DNA from: CAVZVZ01 sp963778895
GTDB lineage: Bacteria; Actinomycetota; Acidimicrobiia; Acidimicrobiales; Acidimicrobilacustridaceae
Assembly: GCA_963778895.1 (NCBI GenBank)
Contig: CAVZVZ010000008.1
Span: 1 to 64,000 of the forward strand
Direction: 5' to 3'
Length of the DNA stretch: 64,000 nucleotides
The position numbers and the translations under genes were made by a program. Positions 17,915 through 26,316 of the stretch are shown here, piece by piece. The first letter of the stretch is position 1, and each line of letters opens with the position of its first letter. The notes beneath the pieces were generated by a model. It was given only the letters and a program-made list of their open reading frames with translations, did no database searches and was not told where the DNA came from.

Positions 17915-18883
17915 TCAGAGCGCGCCGGTGGCCAGCAAGATGAGGGCGGCGGCCGCGACCACGAGGCGATACCAGCCGAAGATCGCCAGGCTGTGGTGCT
18001 GCAGGTAGCCGACCATCCATTTGATGGCGACGGCTGCGGCGATGAAAGCGACGACGAACCCGATCAACGGATTCACCCAGCCGTAGGCGTCGATCATGGT
18101 CGAGCCGTTCTTGGCGACTTCGAACACGGTGGCCGCGCCGAGCGTCACGAGCCCGAGTAGGAAGCTGAACTCGACCGCCGCGCTCAGGCTCAAGCCGACG
18201 GCCAGCGCGGCGAGGATCGTCACCAGACTTCGACTGGTGCCGGGCCACAACGCGAGGCACTGAACCAAGCCGATGATGAGCGCTTGGCGAATCGTGATCT
18301 GTTCGAGGGCCACGCCGTGGCGAGATCCCATCAAGCGGGGAGCGAGCAGGAGAATGACGAGTCCGCCGACGATCCACGCGGCGATGACGGGGCCGACTTC
18401 GAGGAGGTGATCCTTGATCGGACCTTCGAGTGCGAGCCCGATCACCGCGGCGGGGATCACGGCCACGACGAGACCGATGAGCGTTCGCCGTCCGTCCGGG
18501 TCGCGCCCGACCAGACCTTCGGCCATGGACCGGAGCCGTCGCCAGTAGAGCAGCACCACCGCGAGGATCGCGCCCGACTGGATCGCGATGGCGTAGGCGT
18601 CGGCCGCGTCCTTGGTGTCGGGCGTCTTACCGATGTCCATCAACCGCTGGGCGACCAGGAGGTGGCCGGTGGAACTGATCGGAAGGAACTCCGTGACACC
18701 CTCGACGAGGCCGAGCACGGCGGCCTTGCCCGCAGTCAGCTCGTTGCCGGCGGCGGTGGTGTCGGTTGTGGCGTTGTTCACCATCGTGGACGCGAAGGCG
18801 CGGACAGGGAAGAAAACGGCCACCGCGAGCCCGAGGGCCACAAGCAACACGGCGCGGCGCTTGGACCCGGACCTGGTTGGCAC
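17915..18883 (-). CDS. uppP: Undecaprenyl-diphosphatase UppP (BacA)
   Basis: Integral membrane phosphatase that recycles undecaprenyl diphosphate for peptidoglycan synthesis and confers bacitracin tolerance. The two catalytic blocks are present: GLVEGVTEFLPISSTGHLL and LWPGTSRSLVTI. About eight hydrophobic segments follow the usual order. The chosen GTG at 18883 is supported by a TAGCGT -10 box on the minus strand (18892-18897) with an 8-nt spacer. It adds an N-terminal stretch of about 45 residues, with a hydrophobic helix RAVLLVALGLAVAVFFPVRAF that most UppP proteins lack; a later ATG at MVNNATT would remove it. Confidence 0.9.
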   Translation of the reverse strand: MPTRSGSKRRAVLLVALGLAVAVFFPVRAFASTMVNNATTDTTAAGNELTAGKAAVLGLVEGVTEFLPISSTGHLLVAQRLMDIGKTPDTKDAADAYAIAIQSGAILAVVLLYWRRLRSMAEGLVGRDPDGRRTLIGLVVAVIPAAVIGLALEGPIKDHLLEVGPVIAAWIVGGLVILLLAPRLMGSRHGVALEQITIRQALIIGLVQCLALWPGTSRSLVTILAALAVGLSLSAAVEFSFLLGLVTLGAATVFEVAKNGSTMIDAYGWVNPLIGFVVAFIAAAVAIKWMVGYLQHHSLAIFGWYRLVVAAAALILLATGAL

Positions 18884-18891
18884 GTCGGGGG

Positions 18892-18897
18892 ACGCTA
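18892..18897 (-). promoter_or_regulatory. -10 box (TAGCGT) for uppP
   Basis: On the minus strand TAGCGT ends 8 nt before the GTG at 18883, giving a leader of only about 2 nt. Confidence 0.5.
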
Positions 18898-18963
18898 GTG
18901 CCCGGCTACTGATCCGAGCGCCGATGGCGGGGTCGGGACGGAGATTCTCACCGTTTTCTAAAC

Positions 18964-19991
18964 ATGGGCGTCCGGCCCGTTGTGCGCGATCGTTGGCCCG
19001 TGGATCTCCCGTCGGCCGACGCAGTGCGGAACGCGGCCGAGGTGTTGCGTCGCGGCGGACTGGTCGCCTTTCCGACCGAGACCGTCTATGGCCTCGGGGC
19101 CGACGCGCGCGAATGTCGGAGCCGTAGAGCGCATCTTCGAGGTCAAGGGCCGGCCCACCGGGCACCCGCTGATCGTGCATATCGCTCGTGCCGACACCAT
19201 CGAAGACTGGGCTGCGGAGGTCTCCGATGACGCGTGGACTCTGTCGCGCGCGTTCTGGCCCGGACCACTCACCCTGTTGCGTGGCGCGTCGCGCCGATCA
19301 GGTACCCGACGCAGTCACCGGTGGAAGTGATCGAGTCGGGATCCGTGTGCCTGCACATCCGGTCGCACTCGCGTTGCTCGACGCGTTCGGTGGGGGCGTT
19401 GCCGCCCCCTCGGCGAACCGGTTCGGTCGGGTGAGTCCGACCACGGCGGCGCATGTGCGCGCCGACCTCGGTCACGATGTCGATGCGGTGCTCGACGGCG
19501 GCGCGACCGACGTCGGCGTCGAGTCGACGATCGTGGACTGCACCACCGACGTGCCCGAAGTCGTGCGACCCGGCGGGGTGAGCTTCGAAGCGTTGGAGGA
19601 GGCGCTCGGCCGTCCGGCCGGAGTGTGGCTCGGTGATCGAGAGGTCGCCGCGCCCGGCACGCTCGCCGCGCACTATGCACCTCGGGCCGCCGTGCGGGTC
19701 GTCGAGCGCATCACCGACGTGGTCGAAGCGGCGCGGGCGGCACGGGATGAGGGGGGAGTGGTCGGCGTCCTCGCACCCACCGCGATCGACGGGCTCCCGC
19801 CGGGCGTGCGCCAACTCGAGCCGGCCGGCGGACCCGACGATTACGCCCGGGTGCTGTACGCGCGATTGCGGGCCGCCGACCACGAGGAGATCGATGTGTT
19901 GATCGCCGTTCCCCCGGATGATCGCGGCATCGGACGGGCGGTTCGCGACCGGCTGCAGCGGGCTGCGGCCGGCGGTGGCGCCCCGCCCTGA
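18964..19991 (+). CDS. L-threonylcarbamoyladenylate synthase, Sua5 type, two frameshifts
   Basis: Makes threonylcarbamoyl-AMP from Thr, bicarbonate and ATP for the universal tRNA modification t6A. The YrdC domain is recognisable: GGLVAFPTETVYGLGADA, then in the next frame NVGAVERIFEVKGRPTGHP and FWPGPLTLL, then in a third frame AAPSANRFGRVSPTTAAHV. The linker GTLAAHYAPRAAVRVV and a C-terminal SUA5 domain follow to 19991. Frame changes fall near 19113 (in a GCGCGCG run) and 19283. Removing one base at each restores D-A-R-N-V and L-x-V-A-R-R-A-D-Q and gives about 340 residues. Because this function is normally essential, the breaks are probably sequence errors. Confidence 0.85.
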
Positions 19992-20040
19992 ACGGAGATC
20001 CACGTTCGCGCTCCGCGTGGCGCGTACCCTCGCGCCGGTC

Positions 20041-22236
20041 ATGGGAGGTGTTGTTGCGGCCCTGTTCGTCGGCTTCGCGTTCGCGCTCGGCGTGGTCGTG
20101 GCGCTGCTTGCCACTTCTCGCATTCCGGCGAAGCCGGCCCCCGACGGTGGTTCGGTGGGTGCGGCGGAGCGGCGTCTCGACCTGCTGACCTCGACGGCGC
20201 CGCTCGGCATCTTCGAGCTCGACGCGCAGGGTGGCGTCCAGTACGCCAACCAGCGCTGGCTGGACATGACGACCCAAGTCGGAGCACGAGTCGGCGGGCG
20301 CGACGTCTGGTCGGGTGTGCATGGCGACGACCGGGCCACGATGGCCGGACGCTGGCACAAGGCCATCTCCGACGGTGAGGCGTTCCGGGCGCGGTTCCGC
20401 CTCGACCTGCCCGATGGCGAGGTGCTGTGGGTGGTCGGTCAGACCGCTCCGTTGCACGACGAGAGCGGCGCGCTCGTGGGCCACGTCGGTCTGGTGCTCG
20501 AGGTCACCGATCTGGTCGAAGCGCGCCAGAGCCTCCTGCGCTTCCAAGCCGTCATCGACAGCACGACCGACTTCGTCGGGCTGACCGACGGCGACGGTCA
20601 CACCATCTACCTCAATCCCGCGGCCCGAGAGGCGCTCGGGATCGCGGGCGATGCCGACCTGGCCTCGCTGCAGCCGTCCGCGTTCTACACCGAAGGCTCG
20701 TGGCGCGTCGTCGCGGCCAAAGCGATTCCCGCAGTGATGCGCGGTGAGGTCTGGCGGGGTGAACTGTCGTTGCGTTCGCCCGATAGCAATAAAGCCATCC
20801 CCATCTCGAACGTGTTGCTCGCCCAGCGCACGCCGAGCGGCGAAGTGGACTTCGTGGCGTCGATCGCCCGCGACACGAGTGCGCAAAAAGCGTTGGAAGC
20901 CCGGCTGCAGCATCAAGCCGACCATGACGAGCTGACCGCACTCCCGAACCGCACCCCCCTCATCGCGTGGCTCGACGAAGCGATCCGCCACGTCGACCGC
21001 TTCGGCTCGTCGGTGGCGGTCCTCTTCTCGGACATCGACCGCTTCAAGGTGATGAATGACAGCCTCGGCCATCAGTCGGGTGACCAGTTGCTCGTGGCCA
21101 TGTCACGCCGGTTGCTCGGTGCGACTCGACCGCACGATCGCATCGCCCGGTTCGGTGGCGACGAGTTCGTGATCCTCTGTACGGGGGTCGACGGACCGGC
21201 TGAGGCCGCCGAGCTCGCCGACCGCATCCGCCGTGAGGTCGGAGGTCGCTTCTCGATCGGCGACCAAGAGGTGTTCGTCACCGTCAGTATCGGCGTGGCG
21301 CTCGCTACCGGACACGAGTCCGCCGAGGAACTGCTGCGCGACGCCGACGCGGCCATGTACGAGGCCAAGGCCCGCGGCCGCGATCGCGTCCAGGTGTTCG
21401 ACGCCGGCGTCCGCGCCCAAGTCGTCGAGCGGCTCGACATCGAACAGGCGCTCCGATACGCGATCGAGCGCGAGGAGTTGGTGCTCGAGTTCCAGCCCGT
21501 CGTCGACCTGCCTTCGGGGCGCATTCGCGGAGTCGAAGCACTCGTGCGTTGGGATCACCCGGCCCGCGGTCTTCTGCTGCCGGCGCAGTTCCTGAGTGTG
21601 GCCGAGGAGACCGGGCTGATCATCGACGTCGGTCGTTGGGTGCTCACCGAATCCTGTCGTGTCGCCATCGAGATGCTTCGCGATCCGGACAGTGGCGAGT
21701 CGCTTCCTCTCTTCGTCAACCTGTCGCCGCGGCAGCTCGCCGACGTCGACTTGGTGCCGATGGTGAAGGAGGTGATCGACCTCACCGGTGTCGATCCTCA
21801 AGTCGTGCACTTCGAGATCACCGAGGACGCGCTCATGGCCGACGCCGCCACCACCACCTCGACCCTCGATCAGCTCCACGGATTGGGTGTGCGGCTCGCG
21901 CTCGACGACTTCGGCACCGGCCACTCGTCGCTCGCCTACCTGAAGCAGTTCCCGGTCGAGGTGCTCAAGATCGACCGCACCTTCATCGAGGGGCTCGGCC
22001 AGGACTCAGGCGACCGAGCGATCACCGCCGCAATCGTGAACGTGGCGCGGATGCTCGGCCTGTCGACCGTCGCCGAAGGTGTGGAGCGGCCGGATCAAGC
22101 GGCGGAGCTCACCGCGCTCGGTTGTGACCTGGCGCAGGGCTTCCATTTCGCCCGGCCGATGTACGCATCGGAGCTCGCGGTGTTGTTGCCGCACCGGATC
22201 GAGAAGCCGGCGGGCAAGGGCGTCACCAACCTTTGA
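20041..22236 (+). CDS. PAS-GGDEF-EAL cyclic-di-GMP protein, membrane anchored
   Basis: A 731-residue bifunctional-type c-di-GMP enzyme. An N-terminal hydrophobic helix (GVVAALFVGFAFALGVVVALL) anchors it. Two PAS-like sensor segments follow (about 45-165 and 165-290). The GGDEF domain has an intact GGDEF motif at residues 372-376 (RFGGDEFVIL), preceded by DHDELTALPNR. The EAL domain has E-A-L at 499-501 (GVEALVRWDHP), plus NLSPRQL, FEITEDALM and ALDDFGTGHSSL, suggesting active phosphodiesterase residues. ATG 20041 is preceded by TACCCT (20025-20030). Both synthesis and breakdown of c-di-GMP are possible; net activity is unknown. Confidence 0.9.
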   Translation: MGGVVAALFVGFAFALGVVVALLATSRIPAKPAPDGGSVGAAERRLDLLTSTAPLGIFELDAQGGVQYANQRWLDMTTQVGARVGGRDVWSGVHGDDRATMAGRWHKAISDGEAFRARFRLDLPDGEVLWVVGQTAPLHDESGALVGHVGLVLEVTDLVEARQSLLRFQAVIDSTTDFVGLTDGDGHTIYLNPAAREALGIAGDADLASLQPSAFYTEGSWRVVAAKAIPAVMRGEVWRGELSLRSPDSNKAIPISNVLLAQRTPSGEVDFVASIARDTSAQKALEARLQHQADHDELTALPNRTPLIAWLDEAIRHVDRFGSSVAVLFSDIDRFKVMNDSLGHQSGDQLLVAMSRRLLGATRPHDRIARFGGDEFVILCTGVDGPAEAAELADRIRREVGGRFSIGDQEVFVTVSIGVALATGHESAEELLRDADAAMYEAKARGRDRVQVFDAGVRAQVVERLDIEQALRYAIEREELVLEFQPVVDLPSGRIRGVEALVRWDHPARGLLLPAQFLSVAEETGLIIDVGRWVLTESCRVAIEMLRDPDSGESLPLFVNLSPRQLADVDLVPMVKEVIDLTGVDPQVVHFEITEDALMADAATTTSTLDQLHGLGVRLALDDFGTGHSSLAYLKQFPVEVLKIDRTFIEGLGQDSGDRAITAAIVNVARMLGLSTVAEGVERPDQAAELTALGCDLAQGFHFARPMYASELAVLLPHRIEKPAGKGVTNL

Positions 22237-23065
22237 ACTCGGCGTCCCTGCGTTCGACGAAGCTCTTCACGCCCTCTTGGGCGTCGTGCGTGCCCATGTT
22301 CATCTCCTGCGCGAACGCCTCGTCGTAGAACGCGCCGGCGCGGTCGGATTCGAGCGATCGGTTCACGAGCCACTTCGTCAGCGCGATCGCTCGCGTGGGC
22401 GCGTCGGCGAGGCGCTCGCCCCACTCCAGCAGCGTGGTGTCGAGATCGCGATCGGCCACGACGCGGTTGACCAGCCCCAACGCCTTGGCGTCGTCGGCCG
22501 ACACGATGTCGCCGAAGAACATCAGCTCCTTCGTCTTCTGCGGGCCGATCATGCGAGTGAGCAGGTAGGCCCCGGCCCCGTCGGGCACCAAGCCGCGTCG
22601 TACGAACACCTCGATGAAGCGTGCGCTCTTCACGGCCACCACCAAGTCGCACGCGAAGGCCATATGCGCGCCGATGCCGGCCGCGGTTCCGTTCACCCCG
22701 GCGATGACCGGCTTCTCGCAATCGAGGATGGCGGAGATCAGGCGTTGCGCGCCGTCGCGCAGCATGCGGCTGATGTCACCCGCGACGCGCTCCGGCGCGC
22801 CCTCGGGTCGGGTGGGACCGGGCCGAGAGGCCCGCAGGTCGGCTCCGGTGCAAAAGCCCTTGCCGGTCGCGGTGAGCACCACCACGCGTGTGGCGACGTC
22901 GGCGCTGGCGTTGGCGAGGAGCTCGATGAGGCGATCGCGCTGGTCGGGTGTGAGGGCATTCTGGGCGTCGGGCCGGTTCAGCGTGATCCACGCGATCCCG
23001 TCCTCGAGGCGCCACAGGATCTGCTCTTCGAGCGGCTGTACGTCGCCGTTGGCGTTCTTGGCCAT
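22223..23065 (-). CDS. Enoyl-CoA hydratase/isomerase family protein (crotonase fold)
   Basis: A 280-residue crotonase-superfamily protein acting on acyl-CoA thioesters. Oxyanion-hole segments GKGFCTGADLRAS (about 69-81) and VNGTAAGIGAHMAFACD (about 124-140) are present. The first catalytic Glu position of classical hydratases (GGG-x-E) is occupied by Ala/His (GIGAHM), while the second Glu is retained in RFIEVFVRRGLVPDG. This suggests an isomerase or another reaction rather than ordinary hydration. ATG 23065 has a perfect TATGCT -10 box 6 nt upstream. Its 3' end overlaps the GGDEF-EAL gene by 14 bp. It is divergent from a DUF35 protein of likely related CoA chemistry. Confidence 0.85.
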   Translation of the reverse strand: MAKNANGDVQPLEEQILWRLEDGIAWITLNRPDAQNALTPDQRDRLIELLANASADVATRVVVLTATGKGFCTGADLRASRPGPTRPEGAPERVAGDISRMLRDGAQRLISAILDCEKPVIAGVNGTAAGIGAHMAFACDLVVAVKSARFIEVFVRRGLVPDGAGAYLLTRMIGPQKTKELMFFGDIVSADDAKALGLVNRVVADRDLDTTLLEWGERLADAPTRAIALTKWLVNRSLESDRAGAFYDEAFAQEMNMGTHDAQEGVKSFVERRDAEFKGW

Positions 23066-23071
23066 CGGGGG

Positions 23072-23077
23072 AGCATA
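23072..23077 (-). promoter_or_regulatory. -10 box (TATGCT) for leaderless crotonase gene
   Basis: On the minus strand TATGCT ends exactly 6 nt before the ATG at 23065, the ideal leaderless spacing. Confidence 0.55.
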
Positions 23078-23095
23078 GGTGCCCGAGTTGGGGGC

Positions 23096-23101
23096 TAACC
23101 T
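23096..23101 (+). promoter_or_regulatory. -10 box (TAACCT) for DUF35 gene
   Basis: TAACCT ends 8 nt before the ATG at 23110. With the minus-strand TATGCT at 23072-23077 it makes a compact divergent promoter pair only 44 bp wide between start codons. Confidence 0.5.
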
Positions 23102-23109
23102 CGCCGCCC

Positions 23110-23517
23110 ATGGCCGCACCCAGGTTCGACCTTCCGACGATCGAAGACGACACCCGTGAGTTCTGGGACGCAACCAGCGAGGGTCGCCTGCTGTTGCGTC
23201 ACTGCCGCTCGTGCGACGAGGTGCACTACTACCCGCGTAACTTCTGTCCCTCGTGTTGGAGCGATGACGTCGATTGGGTCGAGGCCGCAGGCACCGGCAC
23301 GCTCTATACGTGGTCGACGGTCATGCAGAACGATCTGCCGCCCTTCCACGAGCAGGTTCCATATGTCGCGGCGATCGTCGAGCTCGACGAAGGGCCCCGC
23401 ATGATGACCCGGCTCGTCGACTGCGAGGCCGACGGGATCGAGATGGGCATGCGGCTCTCGGCACGATTCGAGCCGCTCGACGACGACGTGACGATCGTCG
23501 TCTTCCAACCCGCCTGA
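23110..23517 (+). CDS. DUF35 OB-fold/zinc-ribbon acyl-CoA-associated protein
   Basis: A 135-residue protein of the DUF35 family, which usually partners thiolases or MaoC-like hydratases (ChsH2-type). An N-terminal helix (EDDTREFWDATSEGRLLLR) is followed by a rubredoxin-like zinc ribbon with C32-x2-C35 and C46-x2-C49, then an OB fold (GTLYTWSTVMQ, PYVAAIVELDEGPRMMTRLV). These proteins are thought to act as CoA-ester binding or structural partners, so involvement in lipid or steroid side-chain degradation is an inference. No thiolase gene is adjacent; a crotonase is divergent and an epimerase follows 13 bp later. Confidence 0.85.
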   Translation: MAAPRFDLPTIEDDTREFWDATSEGRLLLRHCRSCDEVHYYPRNFCPSCWSDDVDWVEAAGTGTLYTWSTVMQNDLPPFHEQVPYVAAIVELDEGPRMMTRLVDCEADGIEMGMRLSARFEPLDDDVTIVVFQPA

Positions 23518-23530
23518 CGCCAACGGCTTC

Positions 23531-24540
23531 GTGCGCGCGGTAGTCACCGGAGCGACGGGGTTCCTCGGTAGTCGCCTGGCGCGGCAGTTGGTCGAACGGG
23601 GTGACGACGTCTGTGTTCTCGTCCGCGCGACGAGCGACCTCCGGCGTCTCGACGGGTTGGATCTGCAGACCGCACCGGGTGACGTGACCGACCGCTCATC
23701 GGTCATGCGAGCCGTGGCCGGTGCCGACGCGGTGTTCCACTGCGCCGCGCTGGTCGAGCTGGGCCCACCTGATCGAACGCGACTCGAACAGGTGAACGTC
23801 GGCGGTACGCGTCATGTGCTCGAGGCCGCCGCCGAGCACCATGCGCTCGCGGTGCACGTGAGCTCGGTGGCCGCGCTGGGGCCGACCGGTCCATCGCCGG
23901 TGGACGAGGACTGGTGGTCGCCGGAAGCGCCGCGTGTGCCCTACGAACAGACGAAGCGAGAAGCTCATCTGCTGGCGCGATCGTTCGCAGAGCAAGGCGC
24001 GGCGGTCCGCATCGGGATTCCGGGCGGGATCTACGGACACGGTGACGAGAGCTCCATGGCTGCGCTCATCGAGGCGTTCGCGACCTATCCGACCCCGATC
24101 GGCTACATGCCCGAGCTCGTGCAGTCGCTCGTCAACGTGGACGACTGCGCGACCGGTCTGCGCCTGATCGCCGACCGCGGTCGCGATGGCGACGAGTTCA
24201 TCCTGTGTGCCGATGCGGTGCCGTTTCGGCGATGGTTCGAGCTGATCGCAGCCGGCGCGGGCCGGCGACCGCCTCTGGCCTACCTGCCCACGAAAGTCGT
24301 GCGGTGGTCGAGCCGGCCGGCGTCCACCGTCGCCCGGTGGGCACGGGCCCAGCCCGAGATGATCACCGACACGGTCGAGATCGCCACGCGACATCAGGCG
24401 TTCTCGGGCGACAAAGCCCGCCGGGAGCTCGGTTGGGCGCCACGCAACTTGCGGCAGGGCATGACCGAGATGTGTGGAGTGATCCGAATGACCAACGATC
24501 GCAAGCGAGCACGACGCGCGCAGGGGCGAATTGTCGGTCA
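23531..24540 (+). CDS. NAD(P)-dependent epimerase/dehydratase (extended SDR), 3' end uncertain
   Basis: Extended short-chain dehydrogenase resembling dihydroflavonol-4-reductase or hopanoid-associated epimerases. It has the NAD motif VTGATGFLGSRLARQL, active-site blocks HVSSVAALG and YEQTKREAH (Y-x3-K), and the substrate-side IPGGIYGHGD. GTG/ATG-type start 23531 lies 13 bp after the DUF35 gene, suggesting co-transcription. Recognisable sequence ends near 24475 (DKARRELGWAPRNLRQGM). No stop occurs there, and the frame stays open to 25219, antisense to the sulfite-oxidase-like gene. The natural stop was probably lost by a one-base change (a TGA lies in the +1 frame near 24479). The end given is therefore approximate. 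Confidence 0.75.
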
Positions 24541-26128
24541 GCTGTCGTTGACCGTGACGCGTCGGGTGTGCCAGCCCGTCGCGCCGTCCGGGTCGGGGCG
24601 GGCCACGTCGGAGGTCTGCGTCTCGCCCGTGCCGTCGGTGGCTCGGACCCGCAAGGTGTGGGCACCGGCGGTCGCATCCCACGGGACCATCCATTGGACC
24701 CACGTGTTGTCCGACACGGTGTCGCCGAGTTGGGCGGCCCGCCAATCGCCGTCGTCCACCTGCACCTCGACTTTGGAGATGCCCCGCGTCGGGGCCCAGG
24801 CCACGCCGGCGATCGGGGTGGTCCCGGGGGAGAGTCGGGTCGCGGCGCGCGGGCACATCGATGCGCGATTCGGTCTTGACCGGCCCCAGCTTCGACCAGC
24901 CTCGAGGCACCCAGTAGCCGTCGAAGCTCTCCCAGGTGGTGAGGTGGATCTCGCGCAACCACTTCGTCGCCGAGACGTACCCGTACAGGCCGGCAACGAC
25001 GAGACGCGCCGGGAAACCGTGGCGTACGGGGAGCGGCTCGCCGTTCATGCCCACGGCGACGAGGGCGACGCGACCGTCGTAGGCCGCCTCGGTGGGGAAG
25101 CCGGCGGTGAACCCGTCGACCGACTTGCCGACGATCTGCGTGGCGCCACCCTGCACACCCGCGCGATCGAGCAACGTCGTCAGGGCAACGCCCTGCCATT
25201 GCGCGTTGCCGACCAGTGAGCCGCCCACCTCGTTCGAAACGCACGACAGGGTCACCACGTCTTCAGTCGTGGCGTCGGCGAGCAGTTCGTCGAACGACAT
25301 GGTGAACGGGTGATCGACCATGCCGGTCAGCGACAACGTCCATGACGTCGTGTCGATCTGTGGCACGACCAACGCGGTGTCGATCCGGTAGAAGTCGTCG
25401 TTCGGCACGAGGTAAGGCGTGAGGCCGTCGATGGCGAACGCGTCGCCGACCGACGCTGCCGGTTCGCCGGGCGGGACCGTGGCCGGCGGCAGTTGCACCG
25501 CGAGGCGGACGTTCTCGACCGACGAGCGTCCCGCCAAGGACCGAGCCGCCACGGTCGCCGTGGCCGCGAAGGCGCCGGCCGCGCCGGCCCAGCCGAAGAA
25601 CGCCCGGCGCGTGGCCTTGTCGTCGCCCGGCCGTTCGGTCGGTGGTGTGGCCGTCGCCGGCGGAACGGTGGGAAGGGCGTGTCCGGTTCGGGCGACGCGG
25701 AACAGCACGCGCAAGGTGACGATGCCCGACACGACCGCCATCACAGCGGCGACGATGACGACCCCCTCGGAGCTCAACGGATCGCGTACGCCCGCCACCA
25801 GCCCGAGCAGACCGAACAGCCCGAATCCGACGGGTGCGGCCCAGGCCCGAGTCAGCGAGAGCCGGCCGAGCCATGCCCCGAGCAGGAGCGAGATCACCAC
25901 GATGGTGACGACCAGCACGGTCTTGTCGGCCGTGCCGAAGGTCTGGATGGCGAAGCGAACGGTGCCGCCCGCGGCCCGATCGACGATCTCGTTGCCCACC
26001 CCACCGACGAGGGATTGGCCGTGCTGGCCGAACGTGCTCACCAGTTCGCCCACCGCGAGGGCCATGGCCGCGGCGACCGCGCCGGCGATGCCGGCTCGGG
26101 TCTGCAGGGTGGCCGGGGAGGGGCTCAC
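24538..26128 (-). CDS. Membrane-anchored sulfite-oxidase-family molybdopterin oxidoreductase, one frameshift
   Basis: Oxidoreductase of the SUOX/YedY superfamily with a mononuclear Mo-pterin site. The N-terminal half has about four hydrophobic segments (GAVAAAMALAVGELV, VLVVTIVVISLLLGAWLG, VGFGLFGLLGLVAGV, VVIVAAVMAVVSGIV). A twin-Arg-like TRRAFFGWAGAAGAFAA stretch precedes the catalytic domain. The Mo-ligating Cys lies in VVTLSCVSNEVGGSLVG. Substrate-pocket sequences FPARLVVAGLYGYVSATKWL and ESFDGYWVPRGWSKLG follow, and a C-terminal dimerisation domain (ISKVEVQVDDGDWRAA) ends at 24538. The frame changes at about 24855. Start GTG 26128 fits the first hydrophobic segment. The substrate (sulfite or an organic S-oxide) is unknown. 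Confidence 0.8.
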
Positions 26129-26183
26129 GGTCGACGTAACGTCCGGCGTGGGCGCGAGGTTCCGTATGTGGCAGTCACAGCGC

Positions 26184-26196
26184 GTCCAGTCTGGAC
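26184..26196. promoter_or_regulatory. Short palindrome upstream of metal ATPase
   Basis: GTCCAG-T-CTGGAC is a perfect 6-bp dyad with a 1-nt centre in the 188-bp gap between the divergent sulfite-oxidase-like and P-type ATPase genes. It is a possible regulator site; no family is assigned. The rest of the gap shows nothing recognisable. Confidence 0.3.
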
Positions 26197-26316
26197 TCAT
26201 CCGACCGAAAATGGCTCGCTGTGCTCTGGGGCGAACGCCTCTGCCTGGGCGTGGCTGGGCGCGCAACTGCTCGATCAGGCGAAGATCGTGGCTAACGGCT
26301 CTGGCACTGGGGCCAT

